Counted from the stretch's first letter, positions 33,858 through 44,704 are shown. The stretch is DNA of 64,000 nt from Anaerostipes hominis (ex Lee et al. 2021) (GCF_002270485.1 NZ_NQOG01000012.1:1-64000), one strand, 5' to 3'. A program made the numbers and translations. The notes: a model not told the origin generated them from the sequence alone.

Positions 33858-34992
33858 GGCGGCACTGCGGGGCGGGGAGCACAAGAGGGTGCCGGATGAT
33901 CTGAGTCCGGAGCACCCGACGATTACCGGCCATGAGTTCGGCGGATACATCGTAGAAGTGGGAGAAAAGCTGAAAGACCGCTTCAAGCCGGGAGAAAAAT
34001 TCGTACTCCAGCCGGCTATGGGACTTCCGAGCGGATATTCTGCCGGATACAGCTACGAATACTATGGAGGAAACGCAACCTACTGTATTATTCCGAAGGT
34101 TTCCATCGACATTGGATGTGTACTTCCGTATGACGGTGATTATTTTGCAAATGCATCTCTGGCAGAGCCGATGTCATGTATCATCGGAGCATTTCACGCT
34201 ACCTACCACACAACACCGTATGTGTATGAACACAGAATGGGATTAAAGGACGGGGGAAGTGTGGCTCTTCTGGGATGTGCGGGTCCGATGGGGATCGGAG
34301 CCATTGATTATGCACTGAACGGGCCGTATCATTCAAAGCGCATCGTTGTGACGGACATCAATGAAGAAAGGCTTGAGAGAGCAAAATCCCTGATTACTCC
34401 GGAGGATGCGGCTTCTAAAGGTGTGGAACTCATTTATGTGAACACCGCAGGAAAAGAAAATGCGACAGAAGAACTGAAAGAATTAAACGGTGGGAAGGGA
34501 TATGATGAAGTATTCGTATTCGCACCGGTGGAATCCCTCATCGAGATGGGAGACGATCTTTTAGGAAACGACGGCTGCCTGAATTTCTTTGCAGGGCCTA
34601 CGGACAACAACTTCAAGGCAAAATATAATTTCTACAATGTCCACTACGAAGGAACCCACATCTGCGGAACTTCAGGAGGAGCGCCTGTGGATATGATCGA
34701 GTCTCTGGAACTGTCTGCGGCAGGAAAGATCAATCCGTCTTACATGGTTACACATATCGGAGGCATTGACGCGGCACCGGATACGATCCTGAATCTGCCG
34801 AAGCTTCCGGGAGGCAAAAAACTGATCTACCCACATATCAAGATGGAACTGACTGCCATTGAAGATTTTGAGGAATTGGGAAAAGAGAACGAGATGTTTG
34901 CACATCTGGCAGAGATATGCAAGGCAAACAATAATGTTTGGTGCAGAGAGGCGGAAGAATATTTACTCGACACTTTAGCACCGGAAGAGTAA
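33727..34992 (+). CDS. sorE: L-sorbose-1-phosphate reductase-like dehydrogenase (SorE)
   Basis: This 421-residue medium-chain dehydrogenase matches SorE from memory along its length: SICLSTYKAAL, GHEFGGYIVEVG, SLAEPMSCIIGAFHATYHTT, LLGCAGPMGIGAIDYAL, NFFAGPTD, HICGTSGGAP, LPGGKKLIYPHIK. SorE reduces L-sorbose 1-phosphate to glucitol 6-phosphate with NADPH. The ATG at 33727 has AGGAGG 7 bases upstream, located inside the kinase gene. No sor PTS adjoins it, so another substrate is possible. Confidence 0.82.
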   Translation: MKSTAAVLAGKNQVYVKEVALPEIGEEELLVKVVSNSICLSTYKAALRGGEHKRVPDDLSPEHPTITGHEFGGYIVEVGEKLKDRFKPGEKFVLQPAMGLPSGYSAGYSYEYYGGNATYCIIPKVSIDIGCVLPYDGDYFANASLAEPMSCIIGAFHATYHTTPYVYEHRMGLKDGGSVALLGCAGPMGIGAIDYALNGPYHSKRIVVTDINEERLERAKSLITPEDAASKGVELIYVNTAGKENATEELKELNGGKGYDEVFVFAPVESLIEMGDDLLGNDGCLNFFAGPTDNNFKAKYNFYNVHYEGTHICGTSGGAPVDMIESLELSAAGKINPSYMVTHIGGIDAAPDTILNLPKLPGGKKLIYPHIKMELTAIEDFEELGKENEMFAHLAEICKANNNVWCREAEEYLLDTLAPEE

Positions 34993-35010
34993 GAGAGAAT
35001 GACGAAGAAG

Positions 35011-35032
35011 AGCCCTGTTTAATTTCAGGGCT
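35011..35032 (+). other. Short hairpin after sorE
   Basis: AGCCCTG (35011-35017) pairs with CAGGGCT (35026-35032). There is no T-run, so it is at best a weak terminator. Confidence 0.4.
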
Positions 35033-35103
35033 TGCCCACTTTGTTCTCCTGGGAGAGCTGTACCTAAAAATATCAATATATGTTTTTATTTTATGTGAAA
35101 CTG

Positions 35104-35134
35104 TTGACTTTGAGTGGGGTCTAAATGCTATCAT
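35104..35134 (+). promoter_or_regulatory. MerR-type promoter with 19-bp spacer
   Basis: TTGACT (35104-35109), a 19-bp spacer, TATCAT (35129-35134). The spacer starts TTGAGTGGGGTCTAAAT, similar to the one at 42589-42619. A 19-bp spacer is the mark of promoters activated by MerR proteins. It drives the phosphoesterase gene. Confidence 0.6.
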
Positions 35135-35193
35135 GGAAAAACATCAATAATGATGTTTGAATATTTATGTAATAAACAGAAGGAGGCCCCACA

Positions 35194-36297
35194 TTGTATC
35201 TGTTATTTTTCATACTGCCGATCCTGATCCTCATACCGACAGGAATATATTTATATGTTTTCTTCCGCAGGATTCTGAGCCTTTTCTTAAAAAGGGACGT
35301 ACGCCTGGCGAAAGGACTGAGTGCGGCTTTGGCATTGGCCTGTGTTTTTTCTGCCTGGCCGGCCTATGGATGGGGAGGAGTAGCCGTCCTGCATCTTGCA
35401 GGAGTCTCCCTGGTCATTGAGCTGGTCAATTTTCTCATCAAAAGAGCACCGTTTGTTTTCAAAAAATGGGATCTGATTTACAGAAGCGGAGTACTGTCTT
35501 TTCTCATCATTTCGGTTGTTTTTTCTTACGGATATATGAATATGCAGAAGATTGAGAAGACCGGTTACAGGATCGGGACTTCTAAGATTCATCAAGAGGA
35601 AACACTCAGGATAGTCCTGATGTCGGACATCCACCTGGGCGTTACGATGAGTGCCGAAGACCTGGAGAACTGGTGCAGTAAAATACAGAATCAGGAGCCG
35701 GATCTGGTTCTTTTGGCCGGAGATATCTTCGATGAGGATACAGGGAGAGTAGAGATGGAACGGGCGGCCAAAGCTTTGGGACGGATGCAGAGTACTTACG
35801 GAATTTTTTATGTATATGGGAATCATGATTCCAATCAATACAGGGAAAAGCCGGAGTACACTTCCGGACATCTCAGGAATACTTTAGAAAAAGCCGGAGT
35901 CCATGTGCTGGAGGATGAGGTGTTTAAGACAGGGAATCATATCTGCATCATCGGAAGAAAGGATGCCGGTGACCAGGACAGGAAGAGTCTGAAAGAGATC
36001 ATGAAAGATGCACCGGAAAACAGTTTCAGAATCCTAATGGATCACCAGCCCGGAGATCTGAAGGAAAATAACAGGCAGGGGATCGATCTGCAGGTGTCGG
36101 GCCATACCCATGCGGGACAGATCTGGCCTACCGGGCAGTTGATGCAGCTTCTTGGAATCAATGAGATCAACTATGGCTTCCGGAAGACCGGAAATCTTCA
36201 GACAGTGGTGACATCGGGCATGGCGGGATGGGGATATCCGATCCGCACGGGAGGACACTGTGAATATGTGATCATAGATGTGGTGTCAAAGGAATGA
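35194..36297 (+). CDS. Membrane-bound metallophosphoesterase
   Basis: This 367-residue protein has about four N-terminal membrane segments (to about 125) and a calcineurin-like phosphoesterase domain. The metal-binding motifs appear in order: SDIHLG, GDIFD, GNHD, MDHQP and [10 protein letters not shown]. It resembles YkuE/YaeI-type phosphodiesterases of the envelope, whose substrates may be lipids or nucleotides. It starts at TTG 35194, with AAGGAGG 7 bases upstream. It is alone behind a MerR-type promoter. Confidence 0.85.
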   Translation: MYLLFFILPILILIPTGIYLYVFFRRILSLFLKRDVRLAKGLSAALALACVFSAWPAYGWGGVAVLHLAGVSLVIELVNFLIKRAPFVFKKWDLIYRSGVLSFLIISVVFSYGYMNMQKIEKTGYRIGTSKIHQEETLRIVLMSDIHLGVTMSAEDLENWCSKIQNQEPDLVLLAGDIFDEDTGRVEMERAAKALGRMQSTYGIFYVYGNHDSNQYREKPEYTSGHLRNTLEKAGVHVLEDEVFKTGNHICIIGRKDAGDQDRKSLKEIMKDAPENSFRILMDHQPGDLKENNRQGIDLQVSGHTHAGQIWPTGQLMQLLGINEINYGFRKTGNLQTVVTSGMAGWGYPIRTGGHCEYVIIDVVSKE

Positions 36298-36423
36298 GGT
36301 TTCACCACGGCGTGTTTTGTCTCTGTATTCGGTTCCCCACTGCGCCATGGAGTCCAGGATCGGTTTTAAGCTCAGGCCGGTCTCTGTGAGAGAATACTCT
36401 ACTTTCGGAGGGACCTGAGGATA
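36298..36423 (-). pseudogene. HxlR-family regulator remnant
   Basis: On the reverse strand this stretch reads [20 protein letters not shown] and [16 protein letters not shown], the C-terminal winged helix of HxlR regulators. The N-terminal half is missing where the AraC-GyrI remnant begins. It has no start codon context and is a scar. Confidence 0.7.
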
Positions 36424-36448
36424 TCCTTATTTTTAAGGAGGTAACAAG

Positions 36449-37014
36449 ATGGAATGGTTGAAAAAACTTGGAGCAGCCATTGATTACATAGAAGATAATC
36501 TGGATAAGGAAATATCGTATGATGAAGCAGCCCGCATTGCGTGTTGTTCTCCCTATTATTTTCAACGTATTTTTTCGTATGTTTCGGGTATGTCACTGTC
36601 TGAATACATATGTTGCTGAAAAATGACACAGGCGGCATTTGAATTGCAGCGGAAGGACTGTAAGGTAATAGATATTGCTCTGAAATATGGATATTCTTCT
36701 TCGACTTCTTTTTAATCGGGCATTCCAAAATATTCACGGTATTACGCCGACAGCAGCAAAATCTATGGGCAGCATTTTGCAGGCATATCCGTCAATTCAG
36801 TTTTCAATCAAAATATCAGGAGGAAGTTCGATGGCGTATCACATTGCAGAAAAACAGCCTTTGCGTATCGTGGGTATCCGTATTCCAATGGTTGAGGATA
36901 CGGAAGAAAATCTAAGGGCAGTTCCTGATTTTTGGAAATCCACGGTGCAGGGAAATCAATTATGGAAAATATACAGATTATCCAATCAAGAGCCGGGCGG
37001 AATATTGGAATTAG
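36449..37014 (+). pseudogene. AraC-type regulator with GyrI-like domain, broken
   Basis: It starts at ATG 36449 with AAGGAGG upstream. An in-frame TGA (36617-36619) interrupts the first helix-turn-helix. A T insertion near 36713 shifts the frame before RAFQNIHGITP. The GyrI-like part (IAEKQPLRIVGIRIPM to LSNQEPGGIL) is then cut off near 37010, where a C45 peptidase fragment begins. It is a close relative of the intact gene at 37738, so it is a decayed paralogue. Confidence 0.85.
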
Positions 37015-37647
37015 TGTATTACCTTAAAAGGCGACCATTATGAAATGGGAGTGAATGAATATGGTCTTGCAGTTGCGATGACATTTGTGATGACTGCTCC
37101 TCAAAAGATACAGGCGGGATTTAATTCTTGCTTCATTGTGAGGTATTTGCTTGAAAAAGCGAAAGATACGAAGCAGGCAATTTCATTGCTTTGTAATTTA
37201 CCCATAGCTTCTAATTGTAATATTTTACTTGCAGATAAAAGCGGCAGAATGGTAGTGGTTGAGTGCACGCCGTCTGTCAAAAAAATCCGAAAAGCAGAAG
37301 CTTTTGATAGTGGAAGAATTGTTTGTACGGTCAACAGTTTTGCGTCTGATGATATGAAAATGCATGATGACGTACATGGGAATGACTATGATTCCCACAA
37401 ACGGTACGAGGTTGTCATAGACAGTTTTTCTTCAGGGAAGATAAAAGATGATTATATTGAAACCACCAAACATCTCTTAAAAGGTGATTATGGCTTTATG
37501 TGCCAATATGATAATGAGCCAGACTTTGAAACCGTTTGGAGTTCCATTTTTGATTTAGGGAGTTTAATCATTTACCGTGCAGAGGGTGACCCAAGAAAAA
37601 AGAAATTCGTGATAGATAACAGACTGCATGATATTGGTGTCAAATGA
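37015..37647 (+). pseudogene. C45/choloylglycine-hydrolase-like protein, N-terminally truncated
   Basis: The frame is open from 37015 and reads KGDHYEMGVNEYGLAVAMTF, then LLEKAKDTKQAISLL, SNCNILLADKSGRMVVVECTP and VCTVNSF. These are the middle and C-terminal parts of the C45 peptidase / acyl-CoA:6-APA acyltransferase family. The N-terminus with the catalytic cysteine is absent. An internal ATG (37045) could give a 200-residue product, but without the nucleophile it would be inactive. Confidence 0.7.
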
Positions 37648-37737
37648 GGATAATTGAAACTTAACAAAGCAAAGCATAGAATATCAGGAAAAGACATTGT
37701 TTGTTTACTATACTATGATTACGGAAGGAGGAAAAAC

Positions 37738-38610
37738 ATGGAATGGGTGAAGGGATTGCAAAAGGCAATAGACTATATTGAAAACCACATTACCGAAGAT
37801 ATAGATTATGCTGAAGTTGCAAAACAGGCGTATTCTTCGAGCTTTCATTTCCAGAGGGTTTTTCATATTATCTGCGGCTATTCTATCGGTGAGTATATCC
37901 GCAACAGGAGGTTGTCACTTGCAGGAGCGGATTTATCTTCGGAAAATGAAAAAGTCATAGATATAGCCCTAAAATATGGATATAACAGTCCAGAAAGCTT
38001 CAGTAGGGCATTTACAAAATTTCATGGAATTACGCCAGTCCAAGCGAAAAATGAAAAACTTACACTCAGATCTTTTTCCAGAGTTTCCGTAAAAATCATA
38101 TTAGAAGGAGGAACAACAATGGATTACAGAATTGAGAAACGAGAAGGGTTTGAGGTCATTGCCAAACGAGCCAGATATGGAGGAGGACAGGAAATCAGCC
38201 AGAAGAATATCCATGCAACATGGGCGGCTTGCGGAGCAGATGGAACGATTGATACTTTGTGCAAATATATCAATCCAGAAAACATCTTCGGAGGAGCAAT
38301 CGTTGGGATATGCTTTGACAATCCGATTGAGGGGGACTTTGATTATGCAATCGGAGCGGCTTATACAGGCGGCGATGTGGTAGCAGGATTGACGATTGAG
38401 AAAGTACCTGCAAATACTTGGGCAGTTTTCCCTTGTACTGGGAGAATGCCAGAAGCGTTTCAAGAGTTGTATCGGAAAATTTATACAGAATTCTTTCCAA
38501 CCAGTAAATATCAGCCTGCGGGCGGGATGTGCATTGAGGTTTATCCGAGTGCTGAAATTTACGATAATAATTTCCATTGTGAAATATGGCTTTCCGTAGA
38601 GGAAAAGTAA
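37738..38610 (+). CDS. AraC-family regulator with GyrI-like effector domain
   Basis: This 290-residue protein has two AraC helix-turn-helix motifs (DYAEVAKQAYSSSFHFQRVF and IDIALKYGYNSPESFSRAFT, residues about 20-100). A GyrI/SOUL-like small-molecule domain follows (about 125-290, GFEVIAKRARYGGG, CIEVYPSAEIYDN). Such proteins resemble Rob/BmrR-type sensors of drugs or metabolites. The ATG at 37738 has GGAGGAAA upstream. It is the intact paralogue of the broken gene at 36449. Confidence 0.88.
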   Translation: MEWVKGLQKAIDYIENHITEDIDYAEVAKQAYSSSFHFQRVFHIICGYSIGEYIRNRRLSLAGADLSSENEKVIDIALKYGYNSPESFSRAFTKFHGITPVQAKNEKLTLRSFSRVSVKIILEGGTTMDYRIEKREGFEVIAKRARYGGGQEISQKNIHATWAACGADGTIDTLCKYINPENIFGGAIVGICFDNPIEGDFDYAIGAAYTGGDVVAGLTIEKVPANTWAVFPCTGRMPEAFQELYRKIYTEFFPTSKYQPAGGMCIEVYPSAEIYDNNFHCEIWLSVEEK

Positions 38611-38611
38611 A

Positions 38612-38848
38612 GCCATTGAAAGCTGCTATCTGTCATGCCTTAAACTGACGGAGGAAAAGAAACTGGACAGTATTGTATTCTGCTGCATATCCACGGGAGA
38701 ATATCATTTTCCCAACCGGAAGGCCGCAGAAATCGCGCTGAATACGGTACTTGCTTATCTGGACAAAGGAAGCGGCTTAAAGCGTATAGTTTTCAATGTA
38801 TTTAAAGACATCGACTGGGAAATTTATAAAAGCGGTTTTACAGCATGA
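38612..38848 (+). pseudogene. Macro-domain protein (ADP-ribosyl hydrolase-like), 3' remnant
   Basis: The frame reads AIESCYLSCLKLTEEKKLDS, then IVFCCISTGEYHFPNRKAAE and FNVFKDIDWEIY. This is the C-terminal half of protein-ADP-ribose hydrolase macro domains (ISTGEYHFPN is the loop). The N-terminal ADP-ribose-binding half is missing, since it begins right after the AraC-GyrI stop. Its end overlaps the convergent PLC-like gene by 25 bp. Confidence 0.7.
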
Positions 38849-39405
38849 TATCTCCCGGACAAAAAACCATTTCTCTGTGCCAGTCCTTTGCATACGATAA
38901 GGGCTGAGTGAAGAATATACCGGCAGTCACTTTCCGGTGTTGAGGAGGAGAGAATATACTGCCGGTGCAGGTTTTCCAGCCATGGTTCAAATCTGCAGAT
39001 GCCTGAGCACGATTTTATATGCCGGCTGATCTGATTCGTTCTCAGACAGTTTGAGAAGACCAGGTGGAGCCGGCGTTCATATTTTATGTGCTCTTTCAGA
39101 GAATAGCGAAATTCTTTGTTATGGGGACGGGTAAAAGAATCAGCGAGATAATGCATCATCTCACCGGCCCGGAACCAGCCGGCAAAAGTATCCCGAAAGC
39201 CTGACGAATAAGCCTGTCCCATCAGATGTCTGCGGGAGTCATAACTGTGTCCTTTCAGTTCTGCGGCATTGGAGCCGCCCAGATAGGAGAAAGGATTGAG
39301 ATCGGGCAGAACATTTCCCAGGATAAATGCAAAGGTTTTGGAATTGTTCAGGAACATTCGGCGGGCCAGCAGTTTTGAAAGTGCAAAATGATCTTTTGTT
39401 TCCAT
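38824..39405 (-). CDS. Zinc-dependent phospholipase C-like protein
   Basis: This 193-residue protein is of the short zinc-dependent PLC-like family: KDHFALSKLLARRMF, LGNVLPDLNPFSY, GHSYDSRRHL and MMHYLADSFTRPHN supply the His/Asp residues expected to bind zinc. There is no signal peptide, so the substrate may be intracellular lipid. It is a single reverse-strand gene between remnants. 39406-39548 shows no gene. Confidence 0.75.
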   Translation of the reverse strand: METKDHFALSKLLARRMFLNNSKTFAFILGNVLPDLNPFSYLGGSNAAELKGHSYDSRRHLMGQAYSSGFRDTFAGWFRAGEMMHYLADSFTRPHNKEFRYSLKEHIKYERRLHLVFSNCLRTNQISRHIKSCSGICRFEPWLENLHRQYILSSSTPESDCRYILHSALIVCKGLAQRNGFLSGRYHAVKPLL

Positions 39406-39548
39406 AGGATACCTCTATATAAAAACAGTGTTTTCGGGTTTGTCTTCATAGTATCTGCGAATTGTGTATAAATAGTGATGGAAGTTTAAAAAAATTCGCA
39501 AGGGGATATCCTTTTAGAGATCATTCAGCAATGCTTCTTTCACCGCAT

Positions 39549-39839
39549 TCAGAAGCCTGAAAAAAGTACGGTGAAGCATGCGGCGATTTCCGGAGAAATA
39601 TCCAGCAGTCTTTCGTCTTCTTTCGTTCTGGTACTGCGGTTTTCTTTGTCCTGAGAGAAAAATGCTTCGGATGCCTCCTTTATTGTCACCGAGCCGGATT
39701 CCGAGATATCGGGGACAATGCCCGGAAACCGGATGTAGGAAAGACAGGACAGAATCAGGCTGTCAACCTCATTCATCCCACATTCCTGAAAGCTTACATC
39801 TCCCCTCCAGGCGAGATAATCAAAGATATTTGTGGACAT
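39549..39839 (-). pseudogene. DUF2974/Mbeg1-like protein, N-terminal remnant
   Basis: The start at 39839 has AAGGAG 7 bases upstream, and the sequence begins NIFDYLAWRGDVSFQECGMN then EVDSLILSCLSYIRFPGIV. This is the N-terminus of DUF2974 proteins, which are lipase-like and about 350-400 residues. It stops after 96 codons in unrelated sequence, so most of the alpha/beta hydrolase part is lost. Confidence 0.65.
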
Positions 39840-39965
39840 AGGCAGGCTCCTTTGCGTGCAGAGACAATATCCTTCTTTCATCATTATACTGTAAAAACAA
39901 ATTCCTCAAAACACTGTTTTATATTATAATAAACTGAAATACACGAGAAAGGATTTTGGAAACCT

Positions 39966-40856
39966 ATGAATCAAAATACAAAAGGCGTGATCTTTACAAT
40001 GTTGGGAGGAATCTTCTGGGGGATTTCCGGGATTATCGGGAAATATCTGTTTGACGAAAGGCAGCTCACGGCCGTCTGGCTTGTGACGCTGAGGCTTTTG
40101 TCGGCAGGACTGCTCATGCTCTTGTTGGCGGTAGTCCAAAAGAAGGGGGATATATTCCGTGTCTGGAACAAGAAACGAACGGCAGTGAGTCAGCTTGTGT
40201 TCTGTCTGTTCGGGATGACAGCCTGCCAGATGTCTTATTTTCTTGCAATCCAGTATTCTAATCCGGGGACAGCTACTGTGCTCCAATACATTGCCCCGGC
40301 GCTTATCATGCTGTTCTGTCTGGCAGTAGAAAATAGAAAGCCGAAGCGCCTGGAAGTGATCGTTCTGGTCTGCGTCATCACCGGGGTTTTTCTGTTGGCG
40401 ACTCACGGAGATCCCGGCAGTCTGGCCGTCACAGGCAGGGCTTTGTTCTGGGGACTTGCTGCCGCAGTTGCTCTGGCTGTCTATAATATTCAGCCGGAAA
40501 AACTACTGAATGAATTTGGCTCCCTGGAGACAGTGGGATGGGGAATGTTCATAGGGGGACTGCTTATGATACCTGTGACGGGCTTTTTTCATGTCCCCGG
40601 TATATGGGACATGAAAACGGTCCTCATGACACTGGCCGTTATCATCTTCGGAACGGTTATTCCGTTTGGATGTTATCTGGAAGGCGTTCGCATGCTGGGT
40701 CCCGTGAGAGCCAGCATGTTTGCGTGTGTGGAGCCGCTGGTGGCGGCAGTCATGTCCGCACTGCTGCTGGGAGAGATTTTTGTTGGCATGGATATCCTGG
40801 GATTCACTCTGATTATCGGAGGGGTCACATCCCTGGCAGTGTTTGACCGGGCATAA
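39966..40856 (+). CDS. EamA/DMT-family transporter
   Basis: This 296-residue protein has ten hydrophobic segments in two EamA repeats (first ending near 140, second from about 150). GGIFWGISGIIGKYLF at the start and AIQYSNPGTATVLQYIAPALI in repeat one are typical. These export or import metabolites and amino acids; the substrate is not predictable. It stands alone on the plus strand. Confidence 0.88.
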   Translation: MNQNTKGVIFTMLGGIFWGISGIIGKYLFDERQLTAVWLVTLRLLSAGLLMLLLAVVQKKGDIFRVWNKKRTAVSQLVFCLFGMTACQMSYFLAIQYSNPGTATVLQYIAPALIMLFCLAVENRKPKRLEVIVLVCVITGVFLLATHGDPGSLAVTGRALFWGLAAAVALAVYNIQPEKLLNEFGSLETVGWGMFIGGLLMIPVTGFFHVPGIWDMKTVLMTLAVIIFGTVIPFGCYLEGVRMLGPVRASMFACVEPLVAAVMSALLLGEIFVGMDILGFTLIIGGVTSLAVFDRA

Positions 40857-40920
40857 AATAAGGCGGGCCTGTCTGCTCCCTTCTGTGTGGCTGAAAAATT
40901 TATAAATAATCGCTGTTCTG

Positions 40921-40949
40921 TTGGATATATTTGTGCAATATGCTATAAT
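40921..40949 (+). promoter_or_regulatory. Sigma-A promoter for glpK
   Basis: TTGGAT (40921-40926), 17-bp spacer, TATAAT (40944-40949). Confidence 0.65.
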
Positions 40950-40996
40950 AAATCTGACATAACGTGTGGGAGCACAGAGAACTAACGGAGATCTAG

Positions 40997-42502
<1,506 letters not shown>

Positions 42503-42511
42503 GAAAGTTGA

Positions 42512-42543
42512 TTTTTTCACCAGTCTTCACACTGGTGAAAAAA
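42512..42543. terminator. Hairpin after glpK
   Basis: TTTTTTCACCAGT (42512-42524) and ACTGGTGAAAAAA (42531-42543) are exact inverse complements around a 6-nt loop. The A/T arms let it act in either direction. Confidence 0.75.
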
Positions 42544-42552
42544 TATGACAAG

Positions 42553-42567
42553 ATTGGTTGGACCAAT
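42553..42567. promoter_or_regulatory. FadR/PdhR-like palindrome before the lar operon
   Basis: ATTGGT-TGG-ACCAAT is a perfect 6-3-6 inverted repeat. This is the consensus form of operators for GntR/FadR-type regulators of pyruvate and lactate genes (TTGGTnnnACCAA). It lies about 22 bp before the lar promoter. No such regulator is in the window. Confidence 0.5.
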
Positions 42568-42588
42568 TAAGCGGGATTGTAAAAAATA

Positions 42589-42619
42589 TTGACTTAGAGT
42601 GAGCTCCAGGTGATATAGT
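42589..42619 (+). promoter_or_regulatory. MerR-type promoter of the lar-nik operon
   Basis: TTGACT (42589-42594), 19-bp spacer, TATAGT (42614-42619). CTTAGAG (42593-42599) and CTCCAGG (42604-42610) form an imperfect dyad in the spacer. The merR gene closing the operon (48099) is the likely activator. Confidence 0.7.
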
Positions 42620-42692
42620 AAGTCCGGGAGCACATAATGGCCGGCAGGAAGATGCAGCGGCCTTCAAATAAAAAAGTAAGGAGTGCACAGAG

Positions 42693-43433
42693 ATGGAAGC
42701 ACATGAAGTATTAGAAAAAGTCAGCCGGGGAGAAATGTCCGTAGGGGAGGCAGAAGCATTTTTCCGTCGGGAGCCCTTTGAGGATATGGGATATGCCAAA
42801 CTGGATACCCACAGAAAATTGAGGAACGGCGCCGCCGAGGTGGTTTTCTGCAGCGGCAAGTCCGATGACCATCTGGCCGGCATTTTTCAAAGGCTTTGGG
42901 AACAGAATGGAGAAGTACTCGGCACGAGAGCCTCCGTAAGACAGTTTGAACTTGTCCGGAAAAAACTTCCGGAACTTACATATGATCCGATCTCCCGTAT
43001 TATGAAAATTGAAAAGCCGGACAAAGAAAGGATTGGGAGGATCGCGGTCTGTACGGGAGGCACGGCGGATATTCCTGTGGCCGAGGAAGCGGCCCGGACA
43101 GCGGAATTTTTCGGCAATCACGTGGAGCGCATCTACGACGTGGGAGTCAGCGGACTCCACCGGCTTTTGTCCCGCCTGGATGTGATCCAGAGTGCCAACT
43201 GTGTGGTTGCGGCGGCGGGGATGGAGGGTGCTCTGGCAAGCGTCATCGGAGGACTTGTTGACAAGCCGGTGATCGCAGTGCCCACTTCTGTGGGCTACGG
43301 GGCCAATCTGCACGGCATTGCGGCTTTGCTCACGATGATTAACTCATGTGCCAACGGCATTGCGGTTGTAAATATTGACAATGGATACGGTGCCGGATAC
43401 ATGGCATCACAGATCAACAGACTGGGGGAATGA
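42693..43433 (+). CDS. larB: Nickel-pincer cofactor biosynthesis protein LarB
   Basis: This 246-residue PurE-related enzyme carboxylates and hydrolyses nicotinic acid adenine dinucleotide in the first step of nickel-pincer cofactor synthesis. The PurE-like core is in the second half (IAVCTGGTADIPVAEEAART, VAAAGMEGALASVIGGL, VPTSVGYGANLHGIAALL). ATG 42693 has AAGGAG 9 bases upstream. It overlaps larC by 4 bp and leads the operon. Confidence 0.92.
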   Translation: MEAHEVLEKVSRGEMSVGEAEAFFRREPFEDMGYAKLDTHRKLRNGAAEVVFCSGKSDDHLAGIFQRLWEQNGEVLGTRASVRQFELVRKKLPELTYDPISRIMKIEKPDKERIGRIAVCTGGTADIPVAEEAARTAEFFGNHVERIYDVGVSGLHRLLSRLDVIQSANCVVAAAGMEGALASVIGGLVDKPVIAVPTSVGYGANLHGIAALLTMINSCANGIAVVNIDNGYGAGYMASQINRLGE

Positions 43434-44704
43434 TCATGAATCAGACACTTTATTTAGAATGTTATTCCGGGATCAGCGGCGACATGATGACAGCGGCCCT
43501 GCTGGATCTCGGGGCCGATGAGAAGGTCCTTTTGGAGGCTCTTGAAAGCCTTCCCGTAAAGGGATTTCAGACAGAGGTGAGAAGAGTATCAAAGGCAGGA
43601 CTGGACGCATGTGACTTTCATGTGATTCTGGATCACAAACATGAGAACCATGACCACGATATGGAATATCTTCACGGACACATCCACGGTCATGACCATT
43701 TTCATGGAGATCACGGACATCATTCTCATGATCACGAACACAGGGGTCTTACAGAGATCCTTGAGATACTTTGCAGGGCAAAGATCACGGACGGCGCCAG
43801 AGAGAAGGCGGTGAGAATTTTTGAGATCCTCGCAGAGGCGGAGGCCAGGGCACACGGCACCAGTATAGAAAAGGTCCATTTCCATGAGGTGGGAGCCGTG
43901 GACTCTATTGTGGATATTACGGCAGCGGCTGTCTGCCTCGATAACCTGCAGATTGACAAGGTCATTATTCCGGTGCTTTATGAGGGGAGCGGATCTGTCC
44001 GGTGCCAGCACGGTGTGATCCCGATCCCGGTGCCGGCGGTCACTGCCATCACATCCAGATATTCACTTCCTGTACACATGACAGATGTGCAGGGAGAACT
44101 GGTCACTCCGACCGGCGCCGCCATCGCAGCTGCCATCCGGACTTCTTCCCGGCTGCCGGAACGGTTTGTGATTGAGAAAACCGGGATCGGGGCCGGAAAG
44201 AGAGAGTATGAACGGCCGAGCCTGCTGCGGGCCATGCTGATCCGGGAGACAGAAAACAGCAGCGCCGGCGACTTTATATACAAGCTGGAGAGCAATATTG
44301 ACGACTGTACCGGGGAAGCTCTGGGATACGTGATGGAGCAGCTGATGAAGGCAGGGGCAAGAGACGTCCATTATACCCCTGTCTTTATGAAAAAGAACAG
44401 ACCGGCCTATCAGCTCAATGTCATCTGCAAGGAGGAAGACATAGAGAAGCTTGAGGAGATCATTTTCCGGGAAACGACGACCATCGGTATCCGCAGACAG
44501 AAGATGGAGCGAAGTGTGCTGAAACGGCAGGTGAAAACAGTCAGAACTTCTCTGGGAGAAGCCCGGGTAAAGGTATGCTTTATGGAAAACGGCATGAGAG
44601 TCTATCCGGAGTATGAGAGTGTCAGGGAACTGTGCAGAAAGAATGGGCTGTCTTTCCAGGAAACTTACCAAAAGATCGCAGAGGAATGCCATGGACAGAT
44701 ATGA
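43430..44704 (+). CDS. larC: Nickel-pincer cofactor nickel insertase LarC, single frame
   Basis: This 424-residue protein inserts nickel into the pincer cofactor. YLECYSGISGDMMTAALLDLG opens it (shown here across the conserved turn), and VHFHEVGAVDSIVDI follows the middle. A histidine-rich insert (about residues 65-105, with runs such as HGHIHGHDHFHGDHG) could hold nickel. In Lactobacillus plantarum LarC is made by ribosomal frameshifting from two frames; here it is one uninterrupted frame. The start may be 43430 or the in-frame ATG at 43436. Confidence 0.92.
   Translation: MIMNQTLYLECYSGISGDMMTAALLDLGADEKVLLEALESLPVKGFQTEVRRVSKAGLDACDFHVILDHKHENHDHDMEYLHGHIHGHDHFHGDHGHHSHDHEHRGLTEILEILCRAKITDGAREKAVRIFEILAEAEARAHGTSIEKVHFHEVGAVDSIVDITAAAVCLDNLQIDKVIIPVLYEGSGSVRCQHGVIPIPVPAVTAITSRYSLPVHMTDVQGELVTPTGAAIAAAIRTSSRLPERFVIEKTGIGAGKREYERPSLLRAMLIRETENSSAGDFIYKLESNIDDCTGEALGYVMEQLMKAGARDVHYTPVFMKKNRPAYQLNVICKEEDIEKLEEIIFRETTTIGIRRQKMERSVLKRQVKTVRTSLGEARVKVCFMENGMRVYPEYESVRELCRKNGLSFQETYQKIAEECHGQI

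Noticed and set aside
42711-43313. 200-codon reverse-strand frame opposite larB
   Set aside because: It is a shadow of larB with biased His/Arg composition and no recognisable domain.
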